From Plectosphaerella cucumerina (Eukaryota > Ascomycota > Sordariomycetes > Glomerellales > Plectosphaerellaceae): 64,000 nt of DNA. The notes beneath the pieces were generated by a model. The model made no database searches. It had not been told where the DNA came from and worked only from the letters and a program-made list of their open reading frames with translations. A program made the translations under genes and the position numbers. Positions 23,139-33,468 of the stretch are shown in pieces. Within the stretch, counting starts at the first letter, position 1. Each line of letters opens with the position of its first letter. The stretch spans positions 2,356,001-2,420,000 of the forward strand of contig JAGPXD010000001.1 of assembly GCA_020746995.1 (NCBI GenBank), in the 5' to 3' direction.

Positions 23139-24034
23139 AATGGCAGGTGTCGAGACGCGGCAGGGACCATGCCTTGAGGGCGCCGTGAGGATATCTGGGT
23201 CAGCCCGGCTGCGGCTCCGCGGGGTGTCGGTCGCGGATAGGAGGGCGGTGGGAGGAGAGGGTGGTGGTGAGGGTGTCGTTCGGCATGTCTGTCCTCTTTT
23301 GCGTCGGCTCTGTCGCGGTCGACATGGGATGAACAGCGAAGCACGGCGATGGGAGCGCGAACCCCACAGAAGGGACTGGGGAAGACCCACAAGGCGTCAG
23401 GGGTCGGTCGGCAGTCGCAGCGGCGGGGATCTCAAGACCCTCGAGAAAGGAGCGACCTTCCATCATCTTGCTCGTCAAAGATGTCCATCGTGGTCTTTCC
23501 GGAGAGAACGGATTTAGAGTCTTGAGAGTTGTCTTGAAACTCCAACTCAGGAATTTGTGTAAGTCTCTGGACTTAAGAGAGCGTCCTGATCCTAGCATCG
23601 CCGATCATCATCGCCGACAGCAGGCGCTCAAACACCAACTTCCCATCGGCGTTAGCCCCTCATGCCCGATGGCTCACCTCAGCGCCCTGTTTTCGTAACA
23701 TGTGTTCCTGCAACTCTCGTTACGCGGAAAGCATTGCAATTCCACTGGCTGACAGGACGCCAGTTTCGTCAACTGTCGACGGAGATGGGGAGGCTATCGC
23801 CGTCTCAATCTCACCTGTGGCTTGACGTGCATCTGCGCAGGATGACGGTCACGTCAAGGAAGGAGCTGTCCTCGTGAGACATCGAGGACGCATCTATAAA
23901 AGGGCAGGAGCCGAACTCAATATCGAGAACAAGTCCATCCTCAGTCGCAACACCACCATCAAGCTCCTCCACCATCTTGCCCACCTAACAAACACCACAA
24001 CTAAAACACACCTTCACCCTTGCTATCGCACACA
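23139..24034. other. Divergent promoter region between glutaminyl cyclase and SDR genes
   Basis: 896 bp. A strong TATA box for the SDR lies at 23895-23902, and its leader is CA/C-rich (5' UTR ending gcacaca before the ATG). I found nothing gene-like inside. Confidence 0.55.
23895..23902 (+). promoter_or_regulatory. TATA box of the SDR gene
   Basis: TATAAAAG about 140 bp upstream of the ATG at 24035, followed by a C/A-rich leader. A near-perfect TATA match in an otherwise GC-rich region suggests an inducible, TATA-dependent promoter. Confidence 0.65.
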
Positions 24035-24889
24035 ATGGCCACTCCCGTCTGGTTCATCACCGGCGCCTCATCCGGCTTCGGCTTCGAAATCGCCAAATTC
24101 GCCCTCGCCAGCGGCCACAAAGTCATCGCCGCCGCCCGCTCCGCTCCCAAGCTCGAGCCCCTCAAGGCCCTCGGCGCCGACATCATCATCCTCGACGTCA
24201 CCGCCCCCGACGCCGACATCCGCGCCGCCGTCGACCGCGCCGCCTCCCTCTACGGCCGTCTTACGCACGTCGTCAACTCGGCCGGCTACATCCTCGAGGG
24301 CTTCACCGAGGAACAGACCGCCGACGAGGTCCGCGCCCTCTACGACACAAACGTCCTCGGCACCCACAAGGTCTGCCGCGCCGCCATCCCCCACCTCCGC
24401 GCCCAGGGCGCCGGCACAATCGTCAACTTTGGCTCACTCGGCTCGTGGGAGGGCGGCGCCGCCTGGGCACACTACTGCGCTACAAAGGCCGCCGTGTCCA
24501 TCTTCTCCGAGGGTCTCGCTGAGGAGCTGTCCCCCTTCGGTATTGGCGTGGTGGTCGTCGAGCCTGGATATTTCAGGACGTCGTTCCTTAACCCCGGCGC
24601 CCGCCTGGCGCCCGCGAACACCGTCGACGCTTACCGCACTGGTCCCTGGGAGGGAAGGACTGCCATTCTCGACACTGTCAATGAGAACCAGCCGGGTGAC
24701 CCCGTTGCGGGCTCACGCGTCGTCTTCGAGGTCGTGACTGGAGGGGCTGCGGCGGGCGGTCGCAAGCTGCCGGTACGTCTCGTCATCGGCAGCGACTGCG
24801 TGGCTGTTGTTCGCAAGAAGTGCGAGGATACTCTGGCGCTGGTCAATGAGTGGGAGACTGTCTCGGTGTCGACCGACTTGGCCAAGTGA
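24035..24889 (+). CDS. Short-chain dehydrogenase/reductase (classical SDR)
   Basis: Single exon of 284 residues. It has the dinucleotide-binding motif TGASSGFG (residues ~9-16), an acidic strand end (ILDVTAPD), NSAG at ~87-90, a catalytic Ser in FGSLGSWEGG and the YCATK active-site Tyr-x3-Lys at ~150. The VVVEPGYFRTSF strand-loop is the substrate/cofactor lid region. A basic residue after the glycine motif (AARSAPKL) suggests NADP(H) preference. Such enzymes oxidise or reduce alcohol/carbonyl groups; the substrate cannot be read from sequence. Of the possible starts, the ATG at 24035 (context cacaATGgcc) is preferred over an in-frame codon 15 bases upstream because MATPVWFITG is the usual start. 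Third codon positions are nearly always C, pointing to a highly expressed gene. It converges with EPT1. Confidence 0.92.
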   Translation: MATPVWFITGASSGFGFEIAKFALASGHKVIAAARSAPKLEPLKALGADIIILDVTAPDADIRAAVDRAASLYGRLTHVVNSAGYILEGFTEEQTADEVRALYDTNVLGTHKVCRAAIPHLRAQGAGTIVNFGSLGSWEGGAAWAHYCATKAAVSIFSEGLAEELSPFGIGVVVVEPGYFRTSFLNPGARLAPANTVDAYRTGPWEGRTAILDTVNENQPGDPVAGSRVVFEVVTGGAAAGGRKLPVRLVIGSDCVAVVRKKCEDTLALVNEWETVSVSTDLAK

Positions 24890-25450
24890 AGGGCTGTGGG
24901 AGTCGACACGGAGAGAGGATGATAGTCGGAGAAGCGGGCGTGAATGCGCAGAGCAAGCAGACTGACCGTAATACCACATCTTTTACCGATCACCCAGACT
25001 CCTCCGCGGAAGAGAAAGCCCGAGGGCTCATTGTAATTATGCTCATGCTAAATCGGCAGCCGCTCGCCATAACGGTCGTCAGGGGGCCCCTCGCCCGGCC
25101 CTCGATTAAGTATATAAACAAGTCTGTGATCCCGCTGCTTGCGCCATGTTGAAATGCAAACAAGACCCTTCCAGCTTGTCTGATCAGTCCCGAAAAGAAC
25201 GCCCGATGCCCGCTTATGCCAGATGCCCCATGCCCCGTTTTTTGATACCGCCGCCGCTGTCTGCATCCAAAAAGAGGGGATGCCACCGCCCAAGGCCACC
25301 GCTCCCAGGCCTATTCTCCAAGGTTTCTGGTCCAAAACAGCTGCTCCAAAACCACTGCTGCAAAGCCGCTGTTCCATGTGCCATACGGAGGCCACCTCGA
25401 GTCGCGGCGTGTTGAAATACCCCGATCGAGTCCTCCTGGCGAACCATAAT
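24890..25450. other. Convergent 3' intergenic region
   Basis: 561 bp between the SDR and EPT1 stops. No gene-like content; presumably the two 3' UTRs. Confidence 0.5.
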
Positions 25451-26896
25451 TTAGTCCCGCTTGGCTGCGCCATTCTGCGCCTTCGCAGCGGCAAGGGCCC
25501 GCTGGTTCTCGAGCTGCTTCTCCTTGGGGATGGTGAGGGCGTTGATGCCAAGGAAGTTGCAGATGCTCGTGACGACCAGGTAGGCCCACCGTGAGTAGAC
25601 GACGAGGGCGAAGAAGAAGTACGCCCACAGGTACAGCAGCTCGGTCTGGGCGCTGATGGCCTCGTAGCCGAGTCTGGGGATGTTGGCGAGCACGGCGCCG
25701 CCGACCAGCGGCCACAGCATGACGGTCCACATGGGGAAAGGCTGGCGCGTCAGGTGGGCGAGGATCATCTTGGTGGTCATGCGACCGAAGACGAAGGACA
25801 TTGTGAAGCAGAAAAGCACAATGTGGTTGTCGCTCCTGATGGTCGAGTAGGGCGAGTACACCCAGGCGCCGATGCAGCTGGTGTACACGGCCATGGGCGT
25901 CCACTCGAGAAAGACGGGGGCGACAGGCAGCCCCTTGGCACGGCGGGCGCGCACGACGTTGTACACGCAGAAGGGGATCTGGGTAGCGACGAGCGAGAAG
26001 ACGATGAGGGCGATCCAGATGTCGCGCACGCAATACTCGCCCACGAGCTCGTGGAAGCCAAACAGGTTCTTCTCGCCAAACAGTTCGGCGAAGGGCAGGG
26101 TCCAGATGCCGGGGCCGTAGATGCCGGACAGCGCCATGACCAGGCAGGCGATCAGGATGCCCTCGGTCGGGCCGTTGATGAAGCCCAGGTACAGCGTGTG
26201 TGTGTGGTAGGTCTCCCAGGTGGAGAAAAACATGGGCAGGCAGGGGCACAGGGCGGTGAAGACGCCGGAGCGCGAGGTGCCCAGGCCCATGGCGGCGCAC
26301 TCGAGGAGGCTTGCGAGGGTGCAGTTGAGGGAGTCGATGCCGTGGTCGAAGAGCTCGCCGAGGCCGCTCGATGTCTTGGTACGCCTGGCCTGCTTGCCGT
26401 CAAGGTTGTCCATCGTCTGGTACATGAAGAGGCCGAACGCGAAGCTGAGGTAGACCCAGCCGGGAGCCTGCGGGAGGTGGAGGTGTCAGTAGACCGCCAT
26501 GTTGTAGTTCGAGGGAGAATCGAGGGGGGGTCGTCGTACCGGGCCAGCCAGGTCAGGCACCATTACACAGAGCAGGCCGACGTTGGCGAGAATGAACATG
26601 AAGCCGATGACGGTGACCATGTTGGGCGCCAGCCATAGCGGCAGCAGCTCGACCGAGGCATTCCACTGCGCGAGGGTTCGATGTCAGCGGTTGTGGCGGC
26701 GAGGGGCACGGCTCGGAGCTCTCGGGGGTGGAATGTCGGTGGAGGGGCACGGGGCACGTACGTAAGGTCGGAGGATGTAGTGGGATACGGGCGACAGGTC
26801 GACGGAGGAGTATTGGTAGGTCTTGAGGTGACTGAGGGCCTCGTCCGAGATGCACTCGGCGGCAGCCTCTCCTGGATCGACGCGCGTGGTCAGCAT
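25451..26896 (-). CDS. EPT1: Ethanolamine/choline phosphotransferase (CDP-alcohol phosphotransferase)
   Basis: Exons 26896-26762, 26665-26540 and 26467-25451 give 425 residues. The second exon carries the first membrane helix (NMVTVIGFMFILANVGLLCV). The third begins just before the catalytic motif D-G-x2-A-R-x8-G-x3-D-x3-D, seen here as DGKQARRTKTSSGLGELFDHGIDS shortened to its key residues Asp-Gly-Ala-Arg-Gly-Asp-Asp. Several further hydrophobic helices follow, and the tail is charged and probably cytosolic. The enzyme completes the Kennedy pathway by transferring phosphoethanolamine or phosphocholine from its CDP derivative to diacylglycerol in the ER/Golgi membrane. EPT1 and CPT1 cannot be separated reliably by eye, so the symbol means the family. 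Introns are 96 and 72 bp, and both restore frame in conserved sequence. The start MLTTRVDPGEAAAECISDE is typical for fungal members. Confidence 0.9.
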
Positions 26897-28519
26897 GGTC
26901 GCGGGCAGAGGTGTTGATGATGTGGTTGGGGTCGAAGTTCGGGGTTCTAGGATCGAGGTTGAGGAGGCCAAGGCCGGCCGAGGTCGCCCAAGGGAAAAAA
27001 GCAAAGCGAACCAAAAGACAGGTCGGTGTAGATGCAGCAAGAGGTAGGGGCGTGTGAGGGACGGGAAGAAGGTGCGACAGCCACAAACATGTGTACACCG
27101 ATCTGACGTTGCCGGCCGGGAATGTCGCCGGTACCACAAGATAGGTGGGATTGCAGGGGGGCGTGCACTTACTTTGCTTGCTAGTGTTAGGCGCTCCCAT
27201 CTTTCCGTGCCTAGCTTTTTGGCCCTGGAAAGTGACTTCAGATGACTTTAAAAAGGCGATGTGAATTGGTTGAGAAGAAGGACACGCGACTCGGACCTCG
27301 CGCGTACGTACAGAGGATACTTACTAGGCGAGCTCGATGCGGAATTAAAAAAAAATGTCCCCACGGCGGCCGGCCCAGGCCCCGTACAAGGTCCCCGTCC
27401 CCCGTTTGCCGCTACAATCACATGGGAGGGATGGACTCGAGCGGGTGGAAATAGGGGCGTTGAAGTTTGGGAAATGGACAGCCAGGCGGCGAATCAGAGG
27501 AGCCGCGTGGCAGGCGAGATGGATGGACCCCCGTCCCTTCGTCCACTGAGGAGCGCTGCCTCGCCTGCGGCAATCAACCTTGGATCAGGTCCCCGCTCCC
27601 CGTGATGCAGTGCTGTCCGGGGGTCCGTTGGCAGCGCCCGGGCCCCGACGGGAGCCGCTAGCTGGAATCTGGGTTGAATCGCTGGGCGGTGGCAGGTGCC
27701 AGTGACGGGCAGATGAGTGTCATCCAGTACCTGTACTGTTGAACGCAGTGACACCTCTCCCTGTTCACCTCAATTCGTATCACGTCTCAGCGATTTTCTA
27801 GCTGATTATGCAGCTGCACCGGTTTCGCACGCAATTGATCCCCGCAGCATACGGTCACGCGACTTCATTCACCGGCCTCGAGGTGCCGGCAGACGGTGAC
27901 GATTGAGCTTCCCAACTGGGCAGTCATGGCTACAGTAGCACACGAGCATCTTGCGTCATCAATGGGAGGAAGAAGACAGGTCGCCGATCGAATCTCCCTC
28001 TTCTACCCTGATGGCAGCACCCCGCAACTGCGCCTCTATTGCTCCCCGCATTCCCGTCCAGTCCGAGATGGCCAACGGAGCGCTCCTGAGAAGCGAAGCA
28101 CTCTGTATGTTTGGCTAGCTGCATCAGTGCCGAATATCCCCTCATCTGCACGCATAGGCGCCGAAGCGAACCACGGCATCCCGGACCATCGACCCCTCAT
28201 AGGTTTCTCTATTCTCCCGAGTTCTCGATGCTACAGTAGCTCATGCCAGCCTATGCTGTCCTTTTCCGAGATGGGGCCAGAAGAAGCTTGAACTCGTTGG
28301 TCAGAGATACCGAAGACCGCATGCGCACCATTGTGGTTTTCTTTTGGCTGATCTGGGAGTTAAGCCCCAGTCCTATCTACCCTATCGTGTCAGACTTGGA
28401 GGAAAGTGACCGCTTCAAGCAGAGAGGAGACACCCAGCTTGACATGATGAAACTGAGACGCTGGCACTGGAGGACATATGATGGTCGTGAGCTGCGACAC
28501 ATTCCCAACCTTCCCACCG
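26897..28519. other. 1.6-kb intergenic region
   Basis: EPT1 promoter side and the 3' flank of the M20 gene. The frames here (for example 27896-28291 +) show no family resemblance or splice-joined continuation. Nothing I can support. Confidence 0.45.
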
Positions 28520-29920
28520 TCATGCTGACGTTTCCATGCGCCCCCCAAACTCCTCCATATCATGCCTCCACTGCGATCTCACCTCCTCCAGCAGCCCCGA
28601 CGTCGCGCAGAGATCGACAGCCATCCCCGCCATTGCCTTGGCGACCCTCATGGCCCTGTCGAATGCCTCCCTGGTAGCAGACGCCTTCTCAAAGTCCGGA
28701 CTGTGCGGCTGGCCCCTCGCCTCACCCGGCGGGATCGCGAAGCTCACGTTAACGCTCGGTAACGCATAGCTCAGGTTTCCCTGATCGGTGCTCGCCTTGA
28801 CGTAGGTGAAGACGCTCACCGGTGGGAGTGCCGGTTCGATGTGCCCCGGCAAGGCCTCCCAGTATCGCCTGTATGACGCCGCGAGCACGCGGTTGGGAAC
28901 ATGGTCTTTGTAACCTGGAACCACGCGCAGCTCTACCGTCGCGCCGGCAGCATCAGCCCCGGCACGGAAGCACGCCTCGACCTTGCGCTGAAGCTCTGCC
29001 AGGCGGGAGGCGGTGGCCGCGCGCAGGACGGCTACACCCGCGGCGCGTTCGTGGATCACGTTGGGTCTGTTCCCGCCGTCTGTGATCTGGAGTCCTATCA
29101 CGTCGTCGGGGCGAGTCTGCTGCCGCAGGGCGGATATTGCGTTGTATGCAATGACGAGAGCGTCCAGGGCGTTGATGCCCATCCAAGGGGCGTTTGCTGC
29201 GTGAGCAGCACGGCCGTGGTATGTCGCCTCGATACGAGTGTACGCCGTTGTGCGGACCATGGGGGAGTTGTTGAGGATGCCCGGATGGGAGATGATGGTC
29301 GCGTCGACGTCTTCGTAGGCGCCTGCCTCAAGACACCTGATTTTACCGCCGCCGCCGCCCTCTTCGGCTGGGGTGCCGAGAAGGACGACCTTGCCGGGAA
29401 GATGGTGTGCATAGAGGATGTGTGCTGTGGCGAGGGCCGCAGCTAAGGAGGCGACGGCGATGAGGTTGTGGCCACAAGCATGGCCTAGATTGGGGAGTGC
29501 GTCTTGCAATAGATGTCAGCGAGCGTTGATTCCTCGATGTGTCTACTCACCCATCTCAGCGTTGAAGGCCACAACCGGGCCAGGCCTCCCTGTGTCGTAG
29601 ACTGCTTCCCATGCCGTGGCCATGCCATAGGCAGATGAGGTCACCTTCCAGCCTGGATGGGAGCGAACAAAGGCTGTCAGGGCATCGTGGGCACGGTGTT
29701 CCTGGAATCCGAGCTCGGGGTTCTCATGGATGAAGCTGTTCAGGGGCCACAAGGAGGGGCACAGACTGTCGATGCAGCCGGCGATATCTGGGAGGAACCC
29801 AGGAGGCTCATTGGCAGGAGGAATTGGTTTATCGTGGCCTGTCTCTGGCACAGACAGAACTCCGTCTCGTAGCTGCATGTCGATGGCGGGAGGTTGATGT
29901 CGGTCAATGGCATCACACAT
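28520..29920 (-). CDS. M20-family amidohydrolase/peptidase (PM20D2-like)
   Basis: Exons 29920-29551 and 29502-28520, split by a 48-bp intron that lies inside the metal-binding motif, encode 450 residues. Visible M20 landmarks are FNAEMDALPNLGHACGHN (metal-ligand Asp and the HACGHN His), GTPAEEGGGGK with the catalytic Glu, and HGRAAHAA in the lid/dimerisation domain. HENPELGFQEH near the N-terminus is characteristic of the amidohydrolase/aminoacylase branch. There is no signal peptide, so the enzyme is presumably cytosolic. The family cleaves or reverses amide bonds of N-acyl amino acids, Xaa-Arg/Lys dipeptides, carbamoyl amino acids or similar. The start at MCDAIDRHQ is chosen because it leaves a 240-bp gap to the divergent oxygenase gene; MQLRDG 12 residues later is possible. 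It shares a promoter with the CmcJ-like gene, suggesting joint regulation. Confidence 0.88.
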
Positions 29921-30160
29921 GAAGCTGGAGCTGGGCAGGAGCAGAAGTTCTCGGGCCGGGCAGGTCCAGTTGGCGGGGTCGAGTCCGCCCGGCCAGCGCC
30001 TAAAGTCGGCATCTACAGCGGGCTGGACTACTGCATCCGCCCTGACTAGGCAGCGCCACCCGCACTCTGCAGTTCGGACGAGCTGTACAAGTATCTCACG
30101 ACATCGACAGCCTTCCCAACTTCCTCCTTCCTTCCAAGCCTCATCCCCCCTCGCCCGACC
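29921..30160. promoter_or_regulatory. Bidirectional promoter between M20 amidohydrolase and CmcJ-like oxygenase
   Basis: Only 240 bp separate the two start codons, which face away from each other. The interval includes a C/T-rich 5' leader on the plus strand (30110-30160). No clear TATA box is visible. Shared control of both genes is inferred from spacing. Confidence 0.55.
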
Positions 30161-31126
30161 ATGGCAATCGAAAAGCTCGACGTGAGAACGACACTCAACT
30201 ACTGGGATGACCCCGGCGACGGGTCGGAGCCCACGCCCGTGATCATCGGCAAGGGAAAGATCAGCAACAAGAGACCTCACAAGCCTCATCCGTTCACCAT
30301 CTCGGACATTCGCGGCGAAGAGCACCTCTTCACCCTCGACAACGCCGGCTTCCAGTACTGCGTCTCGCCCAGCGCCGAAGCCGCCTTCACGGACGACCAG
30401 CGCATCAGGGAGATCTACTACCGAGAGTGCGAGGAGCTCGTCAAAGCCATCACGGGCGCCCGCGCCGTCCACGTCTTCAACCACAAAGTGCGCCGCGGGC
30501 CAACCCAGTGGCATCACCTTGGCCTGCACAACCTCGCCAACCGCGGGCCCGTCACCAGAACGCACGTCGACCAGTCATACGCCGGTGCCGAGCGGCGCCT
30601 GCGCTGGGAGTTTAACCGGGAGGGGGAGGCCGACGATCTGCTCTCGCGCCGGTACCAGATCATCAACGTCTGGCGTCCCATCGAGCCCATCCTCAAGGAT
30701 CCCATTGCAGTCGCCGATGCCCGGTCCGTTCCCGATGCGGATCTCGTGGCTGCCGCCTTGGTCGAGGACGACTTCCACGGCGAGTCTTGGGTAAGATCCC
30801 CGACCCCGAGTCCTTTATTCCATATTCCGGCTGTTTCAGCAGCTCACATTGCTCCTATACCACGTGGCATGGCTCCCGCCAACTCACGTTGATTGGAAAT
30901 CCGGCACATCTCTAACTCCGCGTTATCCTAGGTCGTCCGGCACAACCCGCAGCATCGGTGGCTGTACAAGCACGGCATGACGCCAAGCGAGGCGCTGCTT
31001 ATCAAGTGCTTCGACTCTGACGAGTCGGTAGCCCGCCGCGCCCTGCACTCCGCCTTTGAAGACCCCGCCCACGCAGACCGCGAGTCACGCCAGAGCATCG
31101 AGGTCAGGACCCTGGTGTTCTATTGA
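30161..31126 (+). CDS. CmcJ/AsaB/GA4-desaturase-like oxidoreductase
   Basis: Two exons, 30161-30790 and 30932-31126, with a 141-bp intron, give 274 residues. The order of motifs fits the fungal CmcJ/NvfI-like family (also called GA4 desaturase, AsaB or TmpA-type): LNYWDDPGDGSEP near the N-terminus, FTLDNAGFQYCVSPSA, VFNHKVRRG, RTHVDQSYAGA with the H-x-D metal pair, YQIINVWRPIEP, and HRWLYKHGMTPSEALLIKCF holding the distal His region. The C-terminus RESRQSIEVRTLVFY is also characteristic. Members are non-heme Fe(II)-type enzymes that hydroxylate, desaturate or otherwise tailor small molecules. The start ATG at 30161 has a good context (gaccATGgca). It is divergent with the M20 gene and followed 472 bp downstream by another Fe/2OG enzyme on the same strand, so a three-gene tailoring unit is plausible. 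The actual substrate is unknown. Confidence 0.85.
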
Positions 31127-31597
31127 GGAAGGCGCTCAAGGCGCTTCGGGGGGCCCTCGGCGAGTCGGGATAAAAGCTCCACGATCCTGCAGGGCCCGCG
31201 CGGGGTTTCTTCCGCCGGTAGGCACGTTCGGGGTACCATTGGCGTGTGTTGGTCGTTTGGATATGCGGCGGGGGGTTGCATCAGCGGTCTTCCGGCGGGG
31301 GCGTCGCGCGGGTGGGCGCGCGGCATGATACGGAGAGGACCCAGTGTCCAGAGAACAGCATCCTTCCAGATACCCGGGGCAACCAGAGCGAGAGCCAGAG
31401 TCAAAGCCAGAGCGAGCAGCCAAAGCAACCATCGACACAACATATAACCGGGCCCTCGTTACCCCTCTCTTCCTTCTGATCCTCGGCCTTGACCATCTCC
31501 CGAGTCCTCCAGTTTTCCTCTGTTCTCACTCTCATCTCGTGTCCTCGAGCCATACCCCCTCAACTCAACTTGACCAAGCCCTCTCCTATCACACATC
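31127..31597. other. Intergenic/promoter of the second dioxygenase
   Basis: 471 bp. The plus strand before the ATG at 31598 is CT-rich and ends cacatcATG. A weak ATATAA lies at about 31442. Open frames on both strands are unremarkable. Confidence 0.45.
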
Positions 31598-32910
31598 ATG
31601 GCTCCCGTTCTGGACCCCCCGAAGACCGTTGACTGGATGTACGTACCTGCTTCCTTTTGAACATCCCAGAGGACAGCCACTGACGCGTATCGCAGGGGCA
31701 AGAAGGTCCCCGTCTGGTCCATGCAGACCATCGACTACGGCCTGCTCCTCTCCCAGGACCCCGCCGAGGTCGACAAGGTCGTCAACGCCTGTCTCGAGGA
31801 TGGCTACTTCTCCCTCGACCTGCGCGGCATCGACGGCCGCCGCATGCTGTCTGACCACCAGGAGACCCTCAAGCTGATGAAGCGCTTCTTCGATGCGCCC
31901 ATCGAGGCCAAGAATGAGTTTGGTCTTATCTCCTCTCACCTCGGCTACGAGCCCGTCGGCAGCCGCACTGGTGTCGCCGCCGGCTCCAAGGACGGCTACG
32001 AGATGCTCAAGGTCTCGCGCGACGAGATCCAGCAGGACAGCCCGCGCATTCCCGCCCCCGTCAAGAATAGCACCGACATGCAGATCCTCGAGAACGCCAT
32101 CGGCAGCTGCAACACCATCACAAAGGTCATCCTGTCGGCCCTGTCCACAGGTCTCCATCTCACCGGCGCTGGCCGCTTCGAGAACTCCCACCGCAACGAG
32201 CGCCGCTCCACCACCACGGTAAGCCGGCACCGCGGGATTCTCGTATCCCCTGGCCCCTACCCCTATTGCGGCTTGCCCCCTATCCCACCCGCCCCTAGGG
32301 TCCTTCGCTTCTCTGCCAGCAGCGCGCTAACAAGCCCCGCTCCGCCCGCCAGCTGTCCATGATGCACTACCTTCCCCTCGAGGACCTCGCCGGGCAGAAC
32401 CGCCTCGGCCACCAGAAGCACACCGACATCTCGTCCCTCACCCTCCTCTTCTCGGAGCAGTGGGGCCTCCAGATCCGGCCCCCCGGCACCTGCGGCGCGC
32501 GCGAGATGGGCTTCGTCGAGCCCCGCGCCGGCCACGCGTTCGTCCACGTGGGCGACTCGCTCCGCTTCGCCTCGGGCATGAAGTTCCAGAGCTGCATCCA
32601 CCGCGTCGTGCCCTTTGACCCCGCCGAGCACCGCTACTCGGTCGCTTACTTCCTGCGCGCCGAGGACGACGCCATGTTCGTCGACTCGGAGGGCCGCGCC
32701 ATCACTGCCGGACAGTGGCATGACGAGAAGTTCAAGGCCTTCACTGACCCTGAGCTGTGGCAGGCCATGGCGCCCAAGAGCATGATCCTGGGCGGCATGA
32801 AGGAGGATGGTGCTGATGAGCCGGTTGTTGCGGAGCCCGCTGCCGCTGCTGCCGATGCGCCCGACTGTGGATGCGGGCCCAAGGCGCTGCCTGTGGCCGT
32901 TCAGGTCTAG
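31598..32910 (+). CDS. Fe(II)/2-oxoglutarate dioxygenase, isopenicillin-N-synthase-like
   Basis: Three exons (31598-31638, 31696-32218, 32353-32910) encode 373 residues. The tiny first exon (13 codons plus 2 nt) is joined by a 57-bp intron inside codon ATG of DWMGKKVPVWSM. Conserved parts are the DIOX_N domain (SLDLRGIDGRRMLSD... LKLMKRFFDAP), then HTDISSLTLLF with the H-x-D metal ligands, CIHRVVPF with the distal His and HRYSVAYFL with the 2OG-binding Arg-x-Ser. The family couples 2-oxoglutarate decarboxylation to hydroxylation, desaturation or ring closure of small molecules. The last ~35 residues are an Ala/Pro-rich tail with DCGCGP close to the end, which is outside the catalytic fold. 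With the neighbouring M20 amidohydrolase and CmcJ-like oxygenase it may form a small metabolic unit. The cofactor is clear and the substrate is not. Confidence 0.9.
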
Positions 32911-33468
32911 GGGTTCTGGAGTGAGCACGTGTGATGAATTTCGGTAGGATTGGGCTCTGGGTTTGTTTGGTCACTTCCCGCCACAGATTGTCAACCGCCC
33001 TAAGCTTATGGGCCTCGGTTATGTATCTAGGAAGCTATGATTTTCTGTTGAAATGAAGCTAGCTATGAACTCATCCTGTATCAACGTATGAACGACTACC
33101 TATGCTTCTTTTCTTAAAATTGCAGGGCGCCGCAAGCGCTGACGACAACATCCCCGCGCTTCATGTGCGTGCGGGGAAAGGGGCTGTGATTTCGCACTGT
33201 GATCTTCCAGCAACACATACGTCCAGCATCGTGGGTGCTTCATACTAAGGCGTCGTATCAATTTGACTTTGGAGATTAAATTGTATTAGAATTGCATTTG
33301 AAAAGCCTTAAGTGACACCACCCTCGGTGCCTGGGAACCCCCTTCATACCAGAGCTATCATTCCGATGGTTGCGCCTTGTTACAAGGATCCGGCCCAATT
33401 ACTAGACCTTGCTGTGAATCCCCTAAGTCTGCTCACTTCGGCCTCGATCGTGGCGCCTCAATAGTGGC
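32911..33468. other. Convergent 3' intergenic region
   Basis: 558 bp between the dioxygenase and ankyrin gene stops, AT-richer than its surroundings. No gene seen. Confidence 0.5.

Noticed and set aside
25754..26638. 294-codon plus-strand frame antisense to EPT1
   Set aside because: Gly/Glu/Val/His-rich shadow of the transmembrane protein on the other strand.
30166..30565. Extension of the M20 gene upstream to 30565 through open frame
   Set aside because: The frame is open but overlaps the start of the divergent oxygenase and is not protein-like there.
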